Source: Siphonodentalium dalli
Taxonomy: Eukaryota > Mollusca > Scaphopoda > Gadilida > Siphonodentaliidae
Length of the DNA stretch: 64,000 nt
Assembly: GCA_032622095.1 (NCBI GenBank)
Contig: CP136067.1
Location: forward strand, 129,227,990-129,291,989
Direction of reading: 5' to 3'
Within the stretch, counting starts at the first letter, position 1. Each line of letters starts with the position of its first letter. The translations under genes were made by a program, and so were the position numbers. A model generated the notes under the pieces. The model was not told the DNA's origin. It was given only the letters and a program-made list of their open reading frames with translations, and made no database searches. Of the stretch, positions 1-10,889 are shown piece by piece.

Positions 1-430
1 ATGAATCGATCTAGAAGATATTTGTAAATAAAAGTAATATTTTCAACTTCCGGCGGCCATTTTGGTGGCCATCTTGGATTCTGAGTTTCAATTTTGCCCC
101 AAAAAAGTGACATTATGTCTTACCTTCACGAAAATATATACATTTGTATACATTTTACAAGATTTTTACCGCTATAATTTGCATAAAACTGACTTAGAGT
201 CTGGTCTGAAAAAACAGCGGCCATGATGGACGCCATTTTGTCTGGAGTCTATATGGCCACTTTTTTTCTTCTTGTTAACATTGCTTAAAAGTTGAAGGAC
301 ATAATAAGGAACAAAATGAGTGGGGAGAAGTTAAGTCCCAATGGGTGCAAGGGTACCAATATTAGCTCCCGGAATACTAGTAGTACTATGACGTCGCCGG
401 AAAATTCTTCTATTTTCGGTCGTCGGGTAG
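1..430. other. Non-coding stretch with GGCGGCCAT motifs
   Basis: No gene is visible. The stretch contains GGCGGCCAT and GGTGGCCATCTTGG close to position 50-80 and AACAGCGGCCATGATGG near 215. The same kind of motif, in the sense direction of the decayed gene at the right end of the window, occurs downstream of that gene's stop near 61.05-61.25 kb. It could be the 3' flank of a second copy of that family lying off the left edge, but this rests only on a short motif. Confidence 0.3.
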
Positions 431-562
431 GTCAATAAAAACATGTTTTTCGCCAATTAAGCTACAAATTCACCACTGCTATCATGGATTTTCTTAATCT
501 ACATATATTTTACTACAAAATTAGACTGGATAGCACTTGTCCGTCAAAATGAGCAACATTTG

Positions 563-925
563 TTATTTCTTGGGGTCGATCTCCTGGATTATATATATAT
601 TTACATTTTCGTCCGAGGAAGCTTTGTGTGTCTTGTCGAAGCGGGTAAATGTAGGTTGTGGTGTCGCTGAGCGCCGCTCCTCTCGTATCCCGTACTCAGC
701 GAGAGCCACACTCCCCGACGCGCTGTCCACCCGGTCGTTTCGACTCATTCTGTCGTTTCTTCCATTCCGTTCGGGCCACGTTCTGTCACTTCTGATGCTT
801 TCGTGTCTTTCGGGTATTGGATCATTCCTTTGGTAACCGGTGTTGCGCGTTAACGGTTTCGAGTTGATCTCGTTGTCGTCAAATTTTGCCTGAGATCTTG
901 ACTTTTTCTTGAAGGGTGCATGTTT
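563..925 (-). CDS. Exon of unrecognised host gene (candidate last exon)
   Basis: On the minus strand an acceptor with a good pyrimidine tract (GTTTTTTACTTACAG) ends at 926. From 925 the reading frame is open without interruption for 120 codons to a TAA at 563-565. It starts in phase 0 with KHAPFKKKSRSQ. The product is very polar, rich in Arg, Asp, Asn and Ser (for example RNGRNDRMSRNDRVDS), and looks disordered. Local GC content is well above that of its surroundings. A donor-like GTAAAT at 604-603 would instead end the exon at 605 after codon 107, so I cannot say whether this is the last exon. No polyadenylation signal was seen just downstream. The two other exons with good splice sites (14385-14429 and 28425-28624) are on the same strand with compatible phase. 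I do not recognise the protein. Confidence 0.55.
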   Translation of the reverse strand, partial: KHAPFKKKSRSQAKFDDNEINSKPLTRNTGYQRNDPIPERHESIRSDRTWPERNGRNDRMSRNDRVDSASGSVALAEYGIREERRSATPQPTFTRFDKTHKASSDENVNIYIIQEIDPKK

Positions 926-951
926 CTGTAAGTAAAAAACGACTGATTAGC

Positions 952-1357
952 CCTTTCTATACCAAAATACTCATTGATGAGTAATTCCCTTATTAAACCT
1001 GTCTATACTAAATACTCATTGATGAGTAATTCCCTTATTAACCTTGTCTATACTAAATACTCATTGATGAGTAATTCCCTTATTAACCCTGTCTATACTA
1101 AATACTCATTGATGAGTAGTTCCCTTATTAACCCTGTCTATACTAAATACTCATTGATGTGAAGTTCCATTATTAACCCTTTCTATATGAAATACTCATT
1201 GATGAGTAGTTCCCTTATTAACCCTTTCTATATGAAATACTCATTGATGAGTAGTTCCAGTATTAACCCTTTCTATACTAAATACTCATTAGTGAGCAGT
1301 TCCCTTATTACCCCTTTCTATACATGTACCTAAATACTCATTGACGAGTAGTTCCCT
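952..1357 (+). repeat. 45-bp tandem array, about 9 copies
   Basis: The unit contains TTAACCCTTTCTATACTAAA followed by TACTCATTGATGAGTA. It repeats every 45 bp, with later copies carrying small changes (CTATATGAAA, TTAGTGAGC). Because 45 is a multiple of three, one frame stays open for several units (a 15-residue periodic peptide), which is not evidence of coding. The unit shares its first 40 bp or so with the 68-bp arrays near 50.3 and 53.6 kb. Confidence 0.9.
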
Positions 1358-1466
1358 TTTATAGGAAATGTACAATAATATAGTTCTTGAACGTATTATA
1401 TAAACATTTTCCACCAACGAACATAAATCATTCTGCTCTTGTCTTATCTGTTTCTCTGTCTCTGTT

Positions 1467-1628
1467 TAGCTATAGAAAAGGGTCGACATACGCAACCGAA
1501 GACGCCATTAAAAGACAGAATTTGTCACATGTGTGATGAACTTAAAAGTTGAAACAGAAAAACATTTTATTATGGAATGCAGTGCGTACGCTGACTCTTG
1601 AACAGACTTGTTTAATATTGCTCAAAAT
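1467..1628 (+). pseudogene. LINE 3' fragment (C-terminal Cys/His motif), copy 1
   Basis: The stretch translates to the C-terminal zinc-knuckle-like end of a CR1/L2-type non-LTR retrotransposon polymerase: RICHMCDEL then EKHFIMECSAY, a C-x2-C...H-x4-C pattern. The segment is almost identical to 2882-3036. This copy keeps the CHMC residues but has one extra A after CTTAAA, which shifts the frame. Similarity stops abruptly at CTCAAAAT, about 1628. It is a dead 5'- and 3'-truncated fragment. Confidence 0.75.
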
Positions 1629-1639
1629 TCGGTTTTATT

Positions 1640-2840
1640 TCCTGAAAACTCCTGCAAATGAATAATATACCATTCCCATCTCTACTTTCGTAACTGAGTG
1701 GGAGAGTCCATTTAGAATATAAAGGGTTAAACTAAAATTAGATGTGTGGGACTGTAGACCCCGAAGCCACGACAAATAGTTTTCATGGCTGACTCGACCG
1801 ATTTTCGTGGCTGGTTAGCTTGCTAAGCCGGCTCAGTCACGACGTTCGTGGCTGACGAAATATGGCGGATCAGCCGGCTGAGATGTTATCATTCAGCGTA
1901 TTTTCGTTTCCGAAATGTTCCTAAGCCCCTGTTACCGGTTATAGACGCCGTTTTTTTTGCGTTTGTATAATTCCAGACCACACGTAATCTTTTGATGTTG
2001 GGCTTTTCCATTATGGCGAAAATTCAAGAAGAACTGGCATGGATATACTATGTAGTTTCCCATCTAATCGGTATAAGTAGTTACATTGGGACTTCTGTCT
2101 ACTTCAGACTGCTATCATCACTGCCATCTTGCGATATATGCATGCATCATTGAATGCTGAACCCGATAGTAATGATATATAATATTTCAAACTATTTTCT
2201 ATTCTTATGTGTATATATTGACAAATGCCAGTGATGTCTGAGACTGTGTGTTATCAATATAAACAATTTATATTTTAACCCTTTCAATACCGAATGGACG
2301 CGCCCATTTAGTTATATGAAAGCATGCATTGGGAGTCTATTCCACATTAAGGGGCCAGGTGTTCTGATAATATAACAACCATGCCGTGTCCATGCGAGTA
2401 TGCCAATATTAGGCAATGCGGTTCAGTTCTTTCCGATTCACAGTACAGTTGTGTTTGACATATAAGCCTATGCACACGGCTCAGCCATTTTACAATTCCG
2501 GCGGCGGAGATTTTTAAATGTGGCTGGCGTTAGAAATAATATGGCTGGCGGCGGCTTGTGGCCAATATGGCTGGCGGCGGCGGCGGCGTGCGATGGCGGC
2601 TTCGGGCTCTATGTGGGAGGTATTGTCTCAGATTAAAACGTTGATCAATGATAATTATGGAAAAGTAACAAATGGTCCATAGATCCATCGAATTTTTGCA
2701 TAAATTGTGCTTAGGTTTCCGTCATACTCCACAACACCGTGAGAACGCTGAGTAAGATAAATCCGGGGTGTGCTAACTTGTTTCCTGGAGACCTGAACAC
2801 GGGAAGCTTCATATGAAGCTTCGTTCGATCGTCCGCGGCA
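1640..2840. other. Gene-free stretch with GGCTGGCGGCGG motifs
   Basis: No gene is visible. Positions 1750-1890 hold short dyads built from CGTGGCTG and CCGGCTGA. Positions 2490-2600 hold several ATGGCTGGCGGCGG repeats, an unusually GC-rich patch for this region. TTAACCCTTTCAATACC near 2276 resembles the start of the 45- and 68-bp array units. The rest is unremarkable AT-rich sequence. Confidence 0.5.
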
Positions 2841-2846
2841 AGAGAG

Positions 2847-3326
2847 ATGTTCACTCGACTACGTGTTAGCAATCATATTTTAGCTATAGAAAAGGGTCGA
2901 CATACGCAACCGAAGACGCCATTAAAAGACAGAATTTGTGTGATGAACTTAAAGTTGAAACAGAAAAACATTTTATTATGGAATGCAGTGCGTACGCTGA
3001 CTCTTGAACAGACTTGTTTAATATTGCTCAAAATTATAGCATAGATTTCATAAACATGAGTGATGATGATAAGTTCATCTTTATAATGAAAAACAAGGAC
3101 AAACAAATAATCAATTTCGTGTGCAACATGATCCGGTTATTCTTTCTAAAAAGACAGAATGGCAATATGGGGAAATAAACGTTAAAAGTATTAATTTATA
3201 ATACTAATGGTTATTTATCGTACATATGCCTATTACATGTATTTTATGTTAATGTGTAACTTTTCATGTATTATTTGTTGCAACTGCCTCCATTTGGTGT
3301 ATTGCAATAAATCATCTTATCTTATG
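2847..3326 (+). pseudogene. LINE 3' end, CR1/L2-like, copy 2
   Basis: The reading frame gives TRLRVSNHILAIEKGRHTQ, then DRIC, and after a frame change EKHFIMECSAY followed by a C-terminal tail (SDDDKFIFIMKNKDKQ, then FFLKRQ). This order is standard for the last 130 residues of CR1/L2-type reverse transcriptase proteins. Seven bases (CACATGT in copy 1) are missing, which deletes the first C-x2-C half of the motif and shifts the frame. The 3' untranslated region runs to AATAAATCATCTTATCTTA. The element is 5'-truncated and dead. Comparing it with the fragment at 1467-1628 recovers the ancestral motif, since the two copies have different lesions. Confidence 0.8.
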
Positions 3327-3355
3327 ATTTGCCGGATATAAGCATACTCACTTAC

Positions 3356-3400
3356 CACAATAATCCTTCCTTTACTAAATTGAGTCTCCCATTCAGCCAT
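3356..3400 (-). CDS. Possible short first coding exon (weak)
   Basis: On the minus strand an ATG at 3400 opens 15 codons (MAEWETQFSKGRIIV) that end at a textbook donor (GTG then GTAAGTGAG) in phase 0. An in-frame stop lies upstream, so this would be a first coding exon. The phase matches the acceptor at 925, so it might act as an alternative start for the downstream exon. There is no promoter evidence, and 15 codons plus a good donor can occur by chance. Confidence 0.2.
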
Positions 3401-3667
3401 ATTGGAATTGTATATGAGCGTTATTTAGAAACTATAAGCAGAGGCATACTGACGAACAGATAATACGGGTGCGAATTAATTCATATCAATGTTCAGATAA
3501 TAAGTTCAACAAATGGCGAACTAACAACTTAGTATGTGAAAATTACCTAAGGGAACTATTCGTCAATGAGTATTTAGTAAGGAAACGGTTAATTTCGAAA
3601 GAGTATACTGAAAATTTGGATGTCACCTCACATCACCTCAGCGGAACTTCTAACCTTCATGCATGTG

Positions 3668-4217
3668 CAGGGTCCGCGCTAGACCGAAATTAATTTTGCC
3701 AAATAAATTTTGCCCGATAGTATAATTTTCTGCAACCTTGATTGAGTCTTATGTTTCGACATTCGCGGTTTAAACGACATTTGATATCGATAGGATGAGT
3801 TAGTTAATAATTATACTCGCATCTCTATTGTTGTTTATCATACAATAATAAACCAATATCACTGAATATTATAATGGTAGAATGGTTGCTTTATCAGAAG
3901 GGAACATCACAAGAGGATCAGATATGTAAACACCACATCACACCAAATATGGGTAATCCCTCCATGCACCATTGATACTAATGCTACATGTATCAGGTTA
4001 ACTGAATCATAATGGAGGTATTAACTTTTCCGAAACCATATAAAACTGCACTAATATTATTCTAGTGTGATAGTTTCCTAAAATGAATGGAATTGATTGA
4101 CCGATATTATTCAACTTTTCAACTTTATTGAGGAATTAAAAAATGACTTGCCAAATGAAAATATTTTTTGCCAAATGTGAATTATTTTTGCCATTGGAAA
4201 ATTTGGCACGAACACTG
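3668..4217. mobile_element. hAT-type MITE with 8-bp target duplication
   Basis: The element begins CAGGGTCCGCGCT and ends with the inverse of a related sequence (CACGAACACTG). It is flanked on both sides by the same 8 bp, TGCATGTG (3660-3667 and 4218-4225). CAG...CTG ends with an 8-bp duplication are the signature of hAT transposons. Inside, TTTTGCCAAAT motifs occur near both ends in inverted orientation. There is no transposase, so it is non-autonomous. A second copy lies at 18454-18963. Confidence 0.85.
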
Positions 4218-4404
4218 TGCATGTGACTCAACAGCAACATCGACTAGGCAATATAAACAGTCAATGTAAATGCCAATGTAACCACTATGTTAGCAAATTA
4301 TCAGATCAATCAATCATGTCATAGCACAAAACGGGAGGGTGTGGATACACACACAATTTCACAAACGCACAAGCAGTATTTCTTGTGTGCATTTTGGATA
4401 TACG

Positions 4405-7094
4405 AGTGAATATAATACACACACTTCGTACATCTCACCGTGAATATAATACACACACTTCGTTCATCTCACCATGAATATAATACACACACTTCGTACA
4501 TCTCACCGTGAATATAATACACACACTTCATACATCTCACCGTGAATATAATACACACACTTCGTTCATCTCGCGTGATTATAATACACACACTTCGTTC
4601 ATCTCACCATGAATATAATACACACACTTCGTACATCTCACCGTGAATATAATACACACACTTCGCACATCTCACCGTGAATATAATACACACACTTCGT
4701 ACATCTCACCGTGAATATATTCCACACACTTCGTACATCTCACCGTGAATATAATACACACACTTCGTACATCTCACCGTGAATATAATACACACATTTC
4801 ATACATCTCACCGTGAATATAATACACACACTTCGTTCATCTCGCGTGATTATGATACACACACTTCGTTCATCTCACCATGAATATAATACACACACTT
4901 CGTACATCTCACCGTGAATATAATACACACACTTTGCACATCTCACCGTGAATATAATACACACACTTCGTACATCTCACCGTGAATATAATACACACAC
5001 TTCGTACATCTCACCGTGAATATAATACACACACTTCGTTCATCTCACCATGAATATAATACACACACTTCGTACATCTCACCGTGAATATAATACACAC
5101 ACTTCGTACATCTCCCCACGAATATAATACACACACTTCGTACATCTCACCGTGAATATAATACACACACTTCGCACATCTCACCGTGAATATAATACAC
5201 ACACTTCGCACATCTCACCGTGAATATAATACACACACTTCGTACATCTCACCGTGAATATAATACACACACTTCGTACATCTCACCGTGAATATAATAC
5301 ACACACTTCGCACATCTCATCGTTAATATAATACACACACTTCGTACATCTCACCGTGAATATAATACACACACTTCGTTCATCTCACCGTGAATATAAT
5401 ACACACACTTCGTACATCTCACCGTGAATATAATACACACACTTCGTACATCTCACCGTGAATATAATACACACACTTCGTACATCTCACCGTGAATATA
5501 ATACACACACCTCGTACATCTCACCATGAATATAATACACACACTTCGTACATCTCACCGTTAATATAATACACACACTTCGTACATCTCACCGTGAATA
5601 TAATACACACACTTCGCACATCTCATCGTGAATATAATACACACACTTCGTACATCTCACCGTGAATATAATACACACACTTCGTAGATCTCATCGTTAA
5701 TATAATACACACACTTCGTACATCTCACCGTGAATATAATACACACACTTCGCACATCTCACCGTTAATATAATACACACACTTCGTTCATCTCACCGTG
5801 AATATAATACACACACTTCGTACATCTCACCGTGAATATAATACACACACTTCGCACATCTCACCGTTAATAAAATACACACACTTCGTACATCTCACCG
5901 CGATATAATACACACACTTCGTTCATCTCACCGTGAATATAATACACACACTTCGTTCATCTCACCGTGAATATAATACACACACTTCGCACATCTCATC
6001 GTTAATATAATACACACACTTCGTACATCTCACCGTGAATATAATACACACACTTCGTTCATCTCACCGTTAATATAATACACACACTTCGTTCATCTCA
6101 CCGTGAATATAATACACACACTTCGTACATCTCACCGTGAATATAATACACACACTTCGTACATCTCACCGTGAATATAATACACACACTTCGTTCATCT
6201 CACCGTGAATATAATACACACACTTCGTACATCTCACCGTGAATATAATACACACACTTCGTACATCTCACCGTGAATATAATACACACACTTCGTTCAT
6301 CTCACCGTGAATATAATACACACACTTCGTACATCTCACCGTGAATATAATACACACACTTCGTTCATCTCACCGTGAATATAATACACACACTTCGTTC
6401 ATCTCACCGCGATATAATACACACACTTCGCACATCTCACCGTGAATATAATACACACACTTCGTTCATCTCACCGTGAATATAATACACACACTTCGTT
6501 CATCTCACCGTGAATATAATACACACACTTCGTACATCTCACCGTGAATATAATACACACACTTCGTTCATCTCACCGTGAATATAATACTCACACTTCG
6601 TACATCTCACCGTGAATATAATACACACACTTCGTTCATCTCACCGCGATATAATACACACACTTCGTTCATCTCACCGTGAATATAATACACACACTTC
6701 GTACATCTCACCGTGAATATAATACACACACTTCGTACATCTCACCGTGAATATAATACACACACTTCGTACATCTCACCGTGAATATAATACACACACT
6801 TCGTTCATCTCACCGTGAATATAATACACACACTTCGTACATCTCCCCACGAATATAATACACACACTTCGTACATCTCACCGTGAATATAATACACACA
6901 CTTCGTTCATCTCACCGTGAATATAATACACACACTTCGTTCATCTCACCGCGATATAATACACACACTTCGCACATCTCACCGTGAATATAATACACAC
7001 ACTTCGTACATCTCACCGTGAATATAATACACACACTTCGTTCATCTCACCGTGAATATACTACACACACTTCGTACATCTCACCGCGATATAA
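4405..7094. repeat. 34-bp satellite array, about 79 copies
   Basis: The unit is 34 bp and contains GTGAATATAATACACACACT followed by TCGTACATCTCACC. Copies differ mainly at one dinucleotide, giving CGTACATC, CGTTCATC or CGCACATC, and at CACCGTG, CACCATG or CACCGCG. Some CACCGCG units are 1 bp shorter. A block starting near 4562 (with the odd unit CTCGCGTGAT) reappears near 4831, an offset of eight units, which shows that multi-unit segments were duplicated. There are no unique spacers, so it is not a CRISPR array. It ends at TCACCGCGATATAAC. Confidence 0.95.
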
Positions 7095-7190
7095 CTCGTG
7101 TATTAAATTTTGTCAACATAATTATCTTGAACACCGGAAATGCGAGCAATTAAGACTGGCATTCGAGCTTGATTACAATACGTCCCTTAA

Positions 7191-7441
7191 CCCTTCAATG
7201 ACTGGAGCTTCCTGAATATTTGCGAGAACCATGTGCCAATGCATTCTCTTATATATGCGAGTCTCCCATAAGGGGGTCTGGCATATATAAGTGAATGCAG
7301 TGGCCTAACAATATTAACCTTGATGTTGTAGGCAAGTACATTATCTTATATATGCGAGGCTCCATACGGATAAAATAATAAGATAATGCTATGGCACGGG
7401 ATATGTAATGCTGCACCAGCGCAGCTCCCGCCATGAAAGGT
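7191..7441. mobile_element. TTAA-flanked twin-hairpin element, copy 1
   Basis: TTAA at 7187-7190 and at 7442-7445 flanks an element whose ends are imperfect inverted repeats: CCCTTCAATGACTGGAGCT on the left and the inverse of CCTTTCATGGCGGGAGCT on the right. TTAA target sites and CCC/CCT ends fit piggyBac-type transposition. The interior contains two segments related to GTGCCAATGCATTCTCTTAT, each a decayed hairpin, arranged in opposite orientation. The hairpins are degenerate in this copy. There is no coding sequence. Confidence 0.65.
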
Positions 7442-7594
7442 TTAAGACTAATAGGGAGAAAAAAATCATAAAAATTAAATAATTACGAACCGTCTTTTTC
7501 CCAAGTTCTGGTGTCTGAAATATAAAACATTAACATATATTTACAGTACGAATAATAAAAGCGATGTGAAACACTCCTGTAGGGTGATCATTAA

Positions 7595-7940
7595 AGTGAT
7601 GTGAAACACTCCTGTAGGGTGATCAAATAGAAATTTAGAATAACATTGCTCAAAGTAGTTATTTGTTACTAATATTAATCCATATTCTCAACAAACATCG
7701 TCATGCTTATATATTAATTAAATGCAATGACTCTCGATAGCGAAATAATTGGTGTTAGTTTATCGCCGATAGTTGCGTCCCGAATCGTAAATATTTACAA
7801 TTGAGAGTATTTCAGACGATGGAGTGGTACGGTCGTTTTCTTTGAACTTTTCGTCGATGTTAACAGAATGCTACATTCCTCCAGTTGACACAGCGCCTGA
7901 ATACTAACTTATCATTATCCGCGCGTCCATAATATGTCTT
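7595..7940. mobile_element. TTAA dispersed repeat (family A), copy 1
   Basis: The repeat starts after TTAA with AGTGATGTGAAACACTCC and ends in CCATAATATGTCT. It shares its whole length with copies near 19.4, 45.7, 50.8, 52.4 and 53.0 kb. The first 30 bp or so are tandemly duplicated here, so the start occurs at about 7563 and again at 7595 across an intact TTAA. No open reading frame is shared between copies, so it is a non-autonomous element. Confidence 0.7.
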
Positions 7941-7984
7941 GAATGCTTGTTTGGAAACAGGGGTAGATATGTAATTCGTGGAGA

Positions 7985-8803
7985 GTGGGAATAAATTTTG
8001 TTGTTTTTAGATCAACATTTGCATATTATCCTACTTTAGATCAAAATGTTGTCCTGAAATTGGCATCAGAAATTTTTGTCAGGTCGGAAATTTCAAACAG
8101 TTGGAAAGCTCAAGGTGCTAGAATTTATCAATTTTCAGGTTCAGATTTTAAAATAATGCTCACACCGGACGGAACCATTGTCGGTCCCGTGTGTCCTGGT
8201 CCCCCGTAGCCAATTAAAAACTGCTAATCAATTTTAAGAAAACCAAATCGGGCTTAGACCATTGATGTAAACAGTATTTAATCCATATAATTCATAAAGT
8301 AATTACAACATAATAACAAGTTATGGTATGGAGGGGATTCGACAGCAAGCTGATAGCTTATATGTGTCGTCTCCGGTTATGGTCTGACCGAGCCAACAAT
8401 GTGAATGTGCTTCGATTAAGTGCGATGTATTTTAGATAATTTGAAGTTCACAGTTGGCGTTTATTTGTTTGTTTTTTTGTCTCGCATTAACTCAGTGGGC
8501 TCGTTCGATAGGTGTGTCGATATTAAGTTTTATGGAATAAACGGTTTAAGTGAGACTAAGAGCTGGTATTAGTAATACAGTTGGTATTAGAAAAATTGAT
8601 ATAAGATCAGTGGGATAAAAAGGGTTAGACCATTAAATGTAGATACAAAAAATCCGAGCTCAAGGACGGTGGGTGCAAATGGAATTGCGCAAACTTGTGT
8701 GTTTGGTCTGGTTCAAATTGTGGGGGGGGGGGGGGGGCTGGTATCGTTGGAGATTTCAAAGTAGACACACCCACCCAATAAAGATCCTCTAGCCACGTCC
8801 CTG
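7985..8803 (-). mobile_element. hAT-like repeat family F, degraded copy
   Basis: Read on the minus strand it starts CAGGGACGTGGCTAGAGG at 8803, continues through a run of C (the 17-G run on the plus strand at about 8723), and contains GTTGGAAA-type motifs and TTTAAAATCTGAACCTGAAA further in. The start matches the element at 41334 on the plus strand. The CAGGGACGTGGC end is typical of hAT elements. No target duplication was found, and the far boundary is approximate. Confidence 0.5.
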
Positions 8804-8872
8804 GATGTAGCTCAGTCGATTAGTGGGCGATCTAGTATGACATCAAATGCAAACTTTTAACGGTTGGACCTT
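8804..8872 (+). other. tRNA-like sequence, possible SINE head
   Basis: GGATGTAGCTCAGTCGATTA directly follows the hAT-type end. It matches the 5' part and A box of a tRNA gene. About 45 bp further on, ACGGTTGGACC is a poor B-box match. It cannot fold as a complete tRNA, so a degenerate tRNA-derived SINE head is the most likely reading. Confidence 0.35.
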
Positions 8873-8879
8873 GTATTAG

Positions 8880-9800
8880 CAATTCCAAAATTACAGGAGC
8901 GTATAGATCGCACGATCAGTTCTATGAGATTAATATCAGGAAAAAGCTAGACACATTAAAAACGTACTGGATGAATTTCGTACCCCGGCCTCCTCATATC
9001 CACATAAAACGTTATGCTATGCTATTGAATTTGGAGTAAACAAAAAATAAAATACACTTTCTTGATAATATACAATTCAATGTAGAACAAAAACAAAACC
9101 AGACGATCAATGCTCATGTGTCTTGGGACAGAAGAAAAACAGATTTGAAATAGAAGTATAATATACAATCTGCACGACGTGGCAGTATATCTATTCGTGC
9201 GTCCTATCACATATTCTGCTTCATCCAGTCTAGCCGGTGGGTAAAATATCCTTGTTCAACTAGTTTTGTTCTGTCCCAAGAGATTCTTTCTGCTTCATCA
9301 GCAAGCCACAACATTAATTTTATAAAACATTCTGTTTGTGTTTAAATGGCATATGAATTTCATTATAGGCCAATAATTACACCCACTTCATTCTCTGTAG
9401 TAAATGGCCGTTGAGTTTATCAAAGCTAATGTAATTATATCGGATATTTACATTAGGTTGATATTTTATCAGTGCAACAAAAACGACCCAAAAGTACTTG
9501 CGCGCAATGATATTTGTTGTCCGTTGCATAGTAACTACGGACGCTACTTTCTTCACACTCGCTTCGCAGTAAACATTTTTTTTCACGAACGGTATGAAAG
9601 CCAATGAAAGAATAATAAATAAATATCCAAATAAAGACAATGCCCCAATGAAATAAACATTCCCAAGCGGTTTACAGAGTATAAATTTTGTCGTATTTGC
9701 GACCTTTCGTTACGAAATGCATGGCTAAACTTACACAACTTTTTTGGTTTTCGTTTCATTTATTTACATATTCACACCCCATAGGGCCGGGTCATATGCA
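8880..9800. other. Gene-free stretch
   Basis: I see no gene, repeat or array here. Short open frames on both strands near 9377-9640 overlap each other and have no recognisable motif. Confidence 0.5.
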
Positions 9801-9817
9801 TTGTGATTTTTGAAAGA

Positions 9818-9942
9818 CCACAGGAGCTTGGAACTTGATCAATAACTGCCTTAATTAGGCTATTTAGCAATGTTTTGGTCATAATGCTGGGCCAAAATTT
9901 GCTAATTAAGGAAGTTATTGATCAAGTTCCAAACTCCTATGG
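9818..9942. repeat. Foldback element, 125 bp
   Basis: CCACAGGAGCTTGGAACTTG continues through ATCAATAACT and is mirrored on the right by its inverse (arms about 40 bp, three or four mismatches) around a 45-bp loop. It has no coding capacity. Target duplications are not evident. Confidence 0.7.
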
Positions 9943-10085
9943 TATTGGTAAGACCGTCACAAGTCCATGCATGGTACCGTACATTATAATTTTCTGGGCA
10001 CAACATGTCAACAATTTATAAATTATATATATACTGTGATGAAATTTTTAATTATTGTTTACAAATATTCCCAAACATTGTACCC

Positions 10086-10880
10086 GTAAGAAAACCGCAG
10101 CAGATCTTTTTCCATTCGTCTCTTTGTAGCGATATTTTACAAACCTTTACGTGATTTCTGAGTTTCCAGAGACTGTCCCTGCAGGCGACAGAGCCATATG
10201 AGTAGAGGACCCTACAAACTTACAAAGTCCCTGTTAAAAAATGCAGCATGTTTCTTCACCTCGTTTCAGTGTAATGATATGTTGCAAAGTGTTACGAATT
10301 GTTTTACCGGTACGTGTTACAAATAATATAAAGTCCTCATAACAAAACCGCAGCATATTTTTTAAACTCATCTCAATGCAGCGATATGTTACACAGTGTT
10401 ACGAAGCGTTACGTATACATGATTTCTGAGATCCACGAGACGCTCGTAGATAGTTGTTACAAATGACATAAAGTCCGTGAGAAAACCGCAGTATATTTGT
10501 TCATATCGTCCGAGTGTAGCCATAAGTTATGTTACAAAGTTTTACGAAGCGTTACGTTCCACAGAGATCCACAGAGACCGCTCGTTGATGGGTGTATGCA
10601 AATGATGTAAAGTCCCTGTGAGAAAACCGAGGATATTTCTTCAACTCGTCTCAGTGCAGATGTAGTTATGAAGGTTTATGAGATTTGTGAGATTCCACAG
10701 ATCGATGTACCGCTCGTAGACGGGGTGTTCAAATTATTGTTCAATGCAAAGCTCCAAAGTCCCAAGAGAATAACAGCAGAATGTTCTTCGCCCCATCGCA
10801 GTGTAGCAACATGTAATTGTTTAGAATGCAAAGAAATGAATTGACAAGTTGCGGAACATTTTGTTATTTCTGAGATTCCT
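10086..10880. repeat. Degenerate ~140-bp tandem repeat, 5-6 copies
   Basis: The phrase GAGAAAACCGCAG with AAAGTCC(C)TGT before it and ATTTCTGAGATCCACAGAGA after it recurs at roughly 10086, 10238, 10341, 10480, 10619 and 10768. Spacing is 103-152 bp. Copies also share GTTACAAAGTGTTACGAAGC. Divergence is high, so the array is old. Confidence 0.75.
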
Positions 10881-10889
10881 CAGAAACTA

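Noticed and set aside
974-1162. 15-residue periodic peptide frame
   Set aside because: By-product of a 45-bp tandem repeat without other coding evidence.
4405-7094. CRISPR-like appearance of short regular repeats
   Set aside because: Units are contiguous with no unique spacers, in a eukaryotic context. It is a satellite.
8720-8740. Long G run as a regulatory quadruplex
   Set aside because: Homopolymer runs of G or C occur at several places (8.72, 23.09, 36.76, 40.64, 42.21 kb) without shared context. They are simple slippage tracts.
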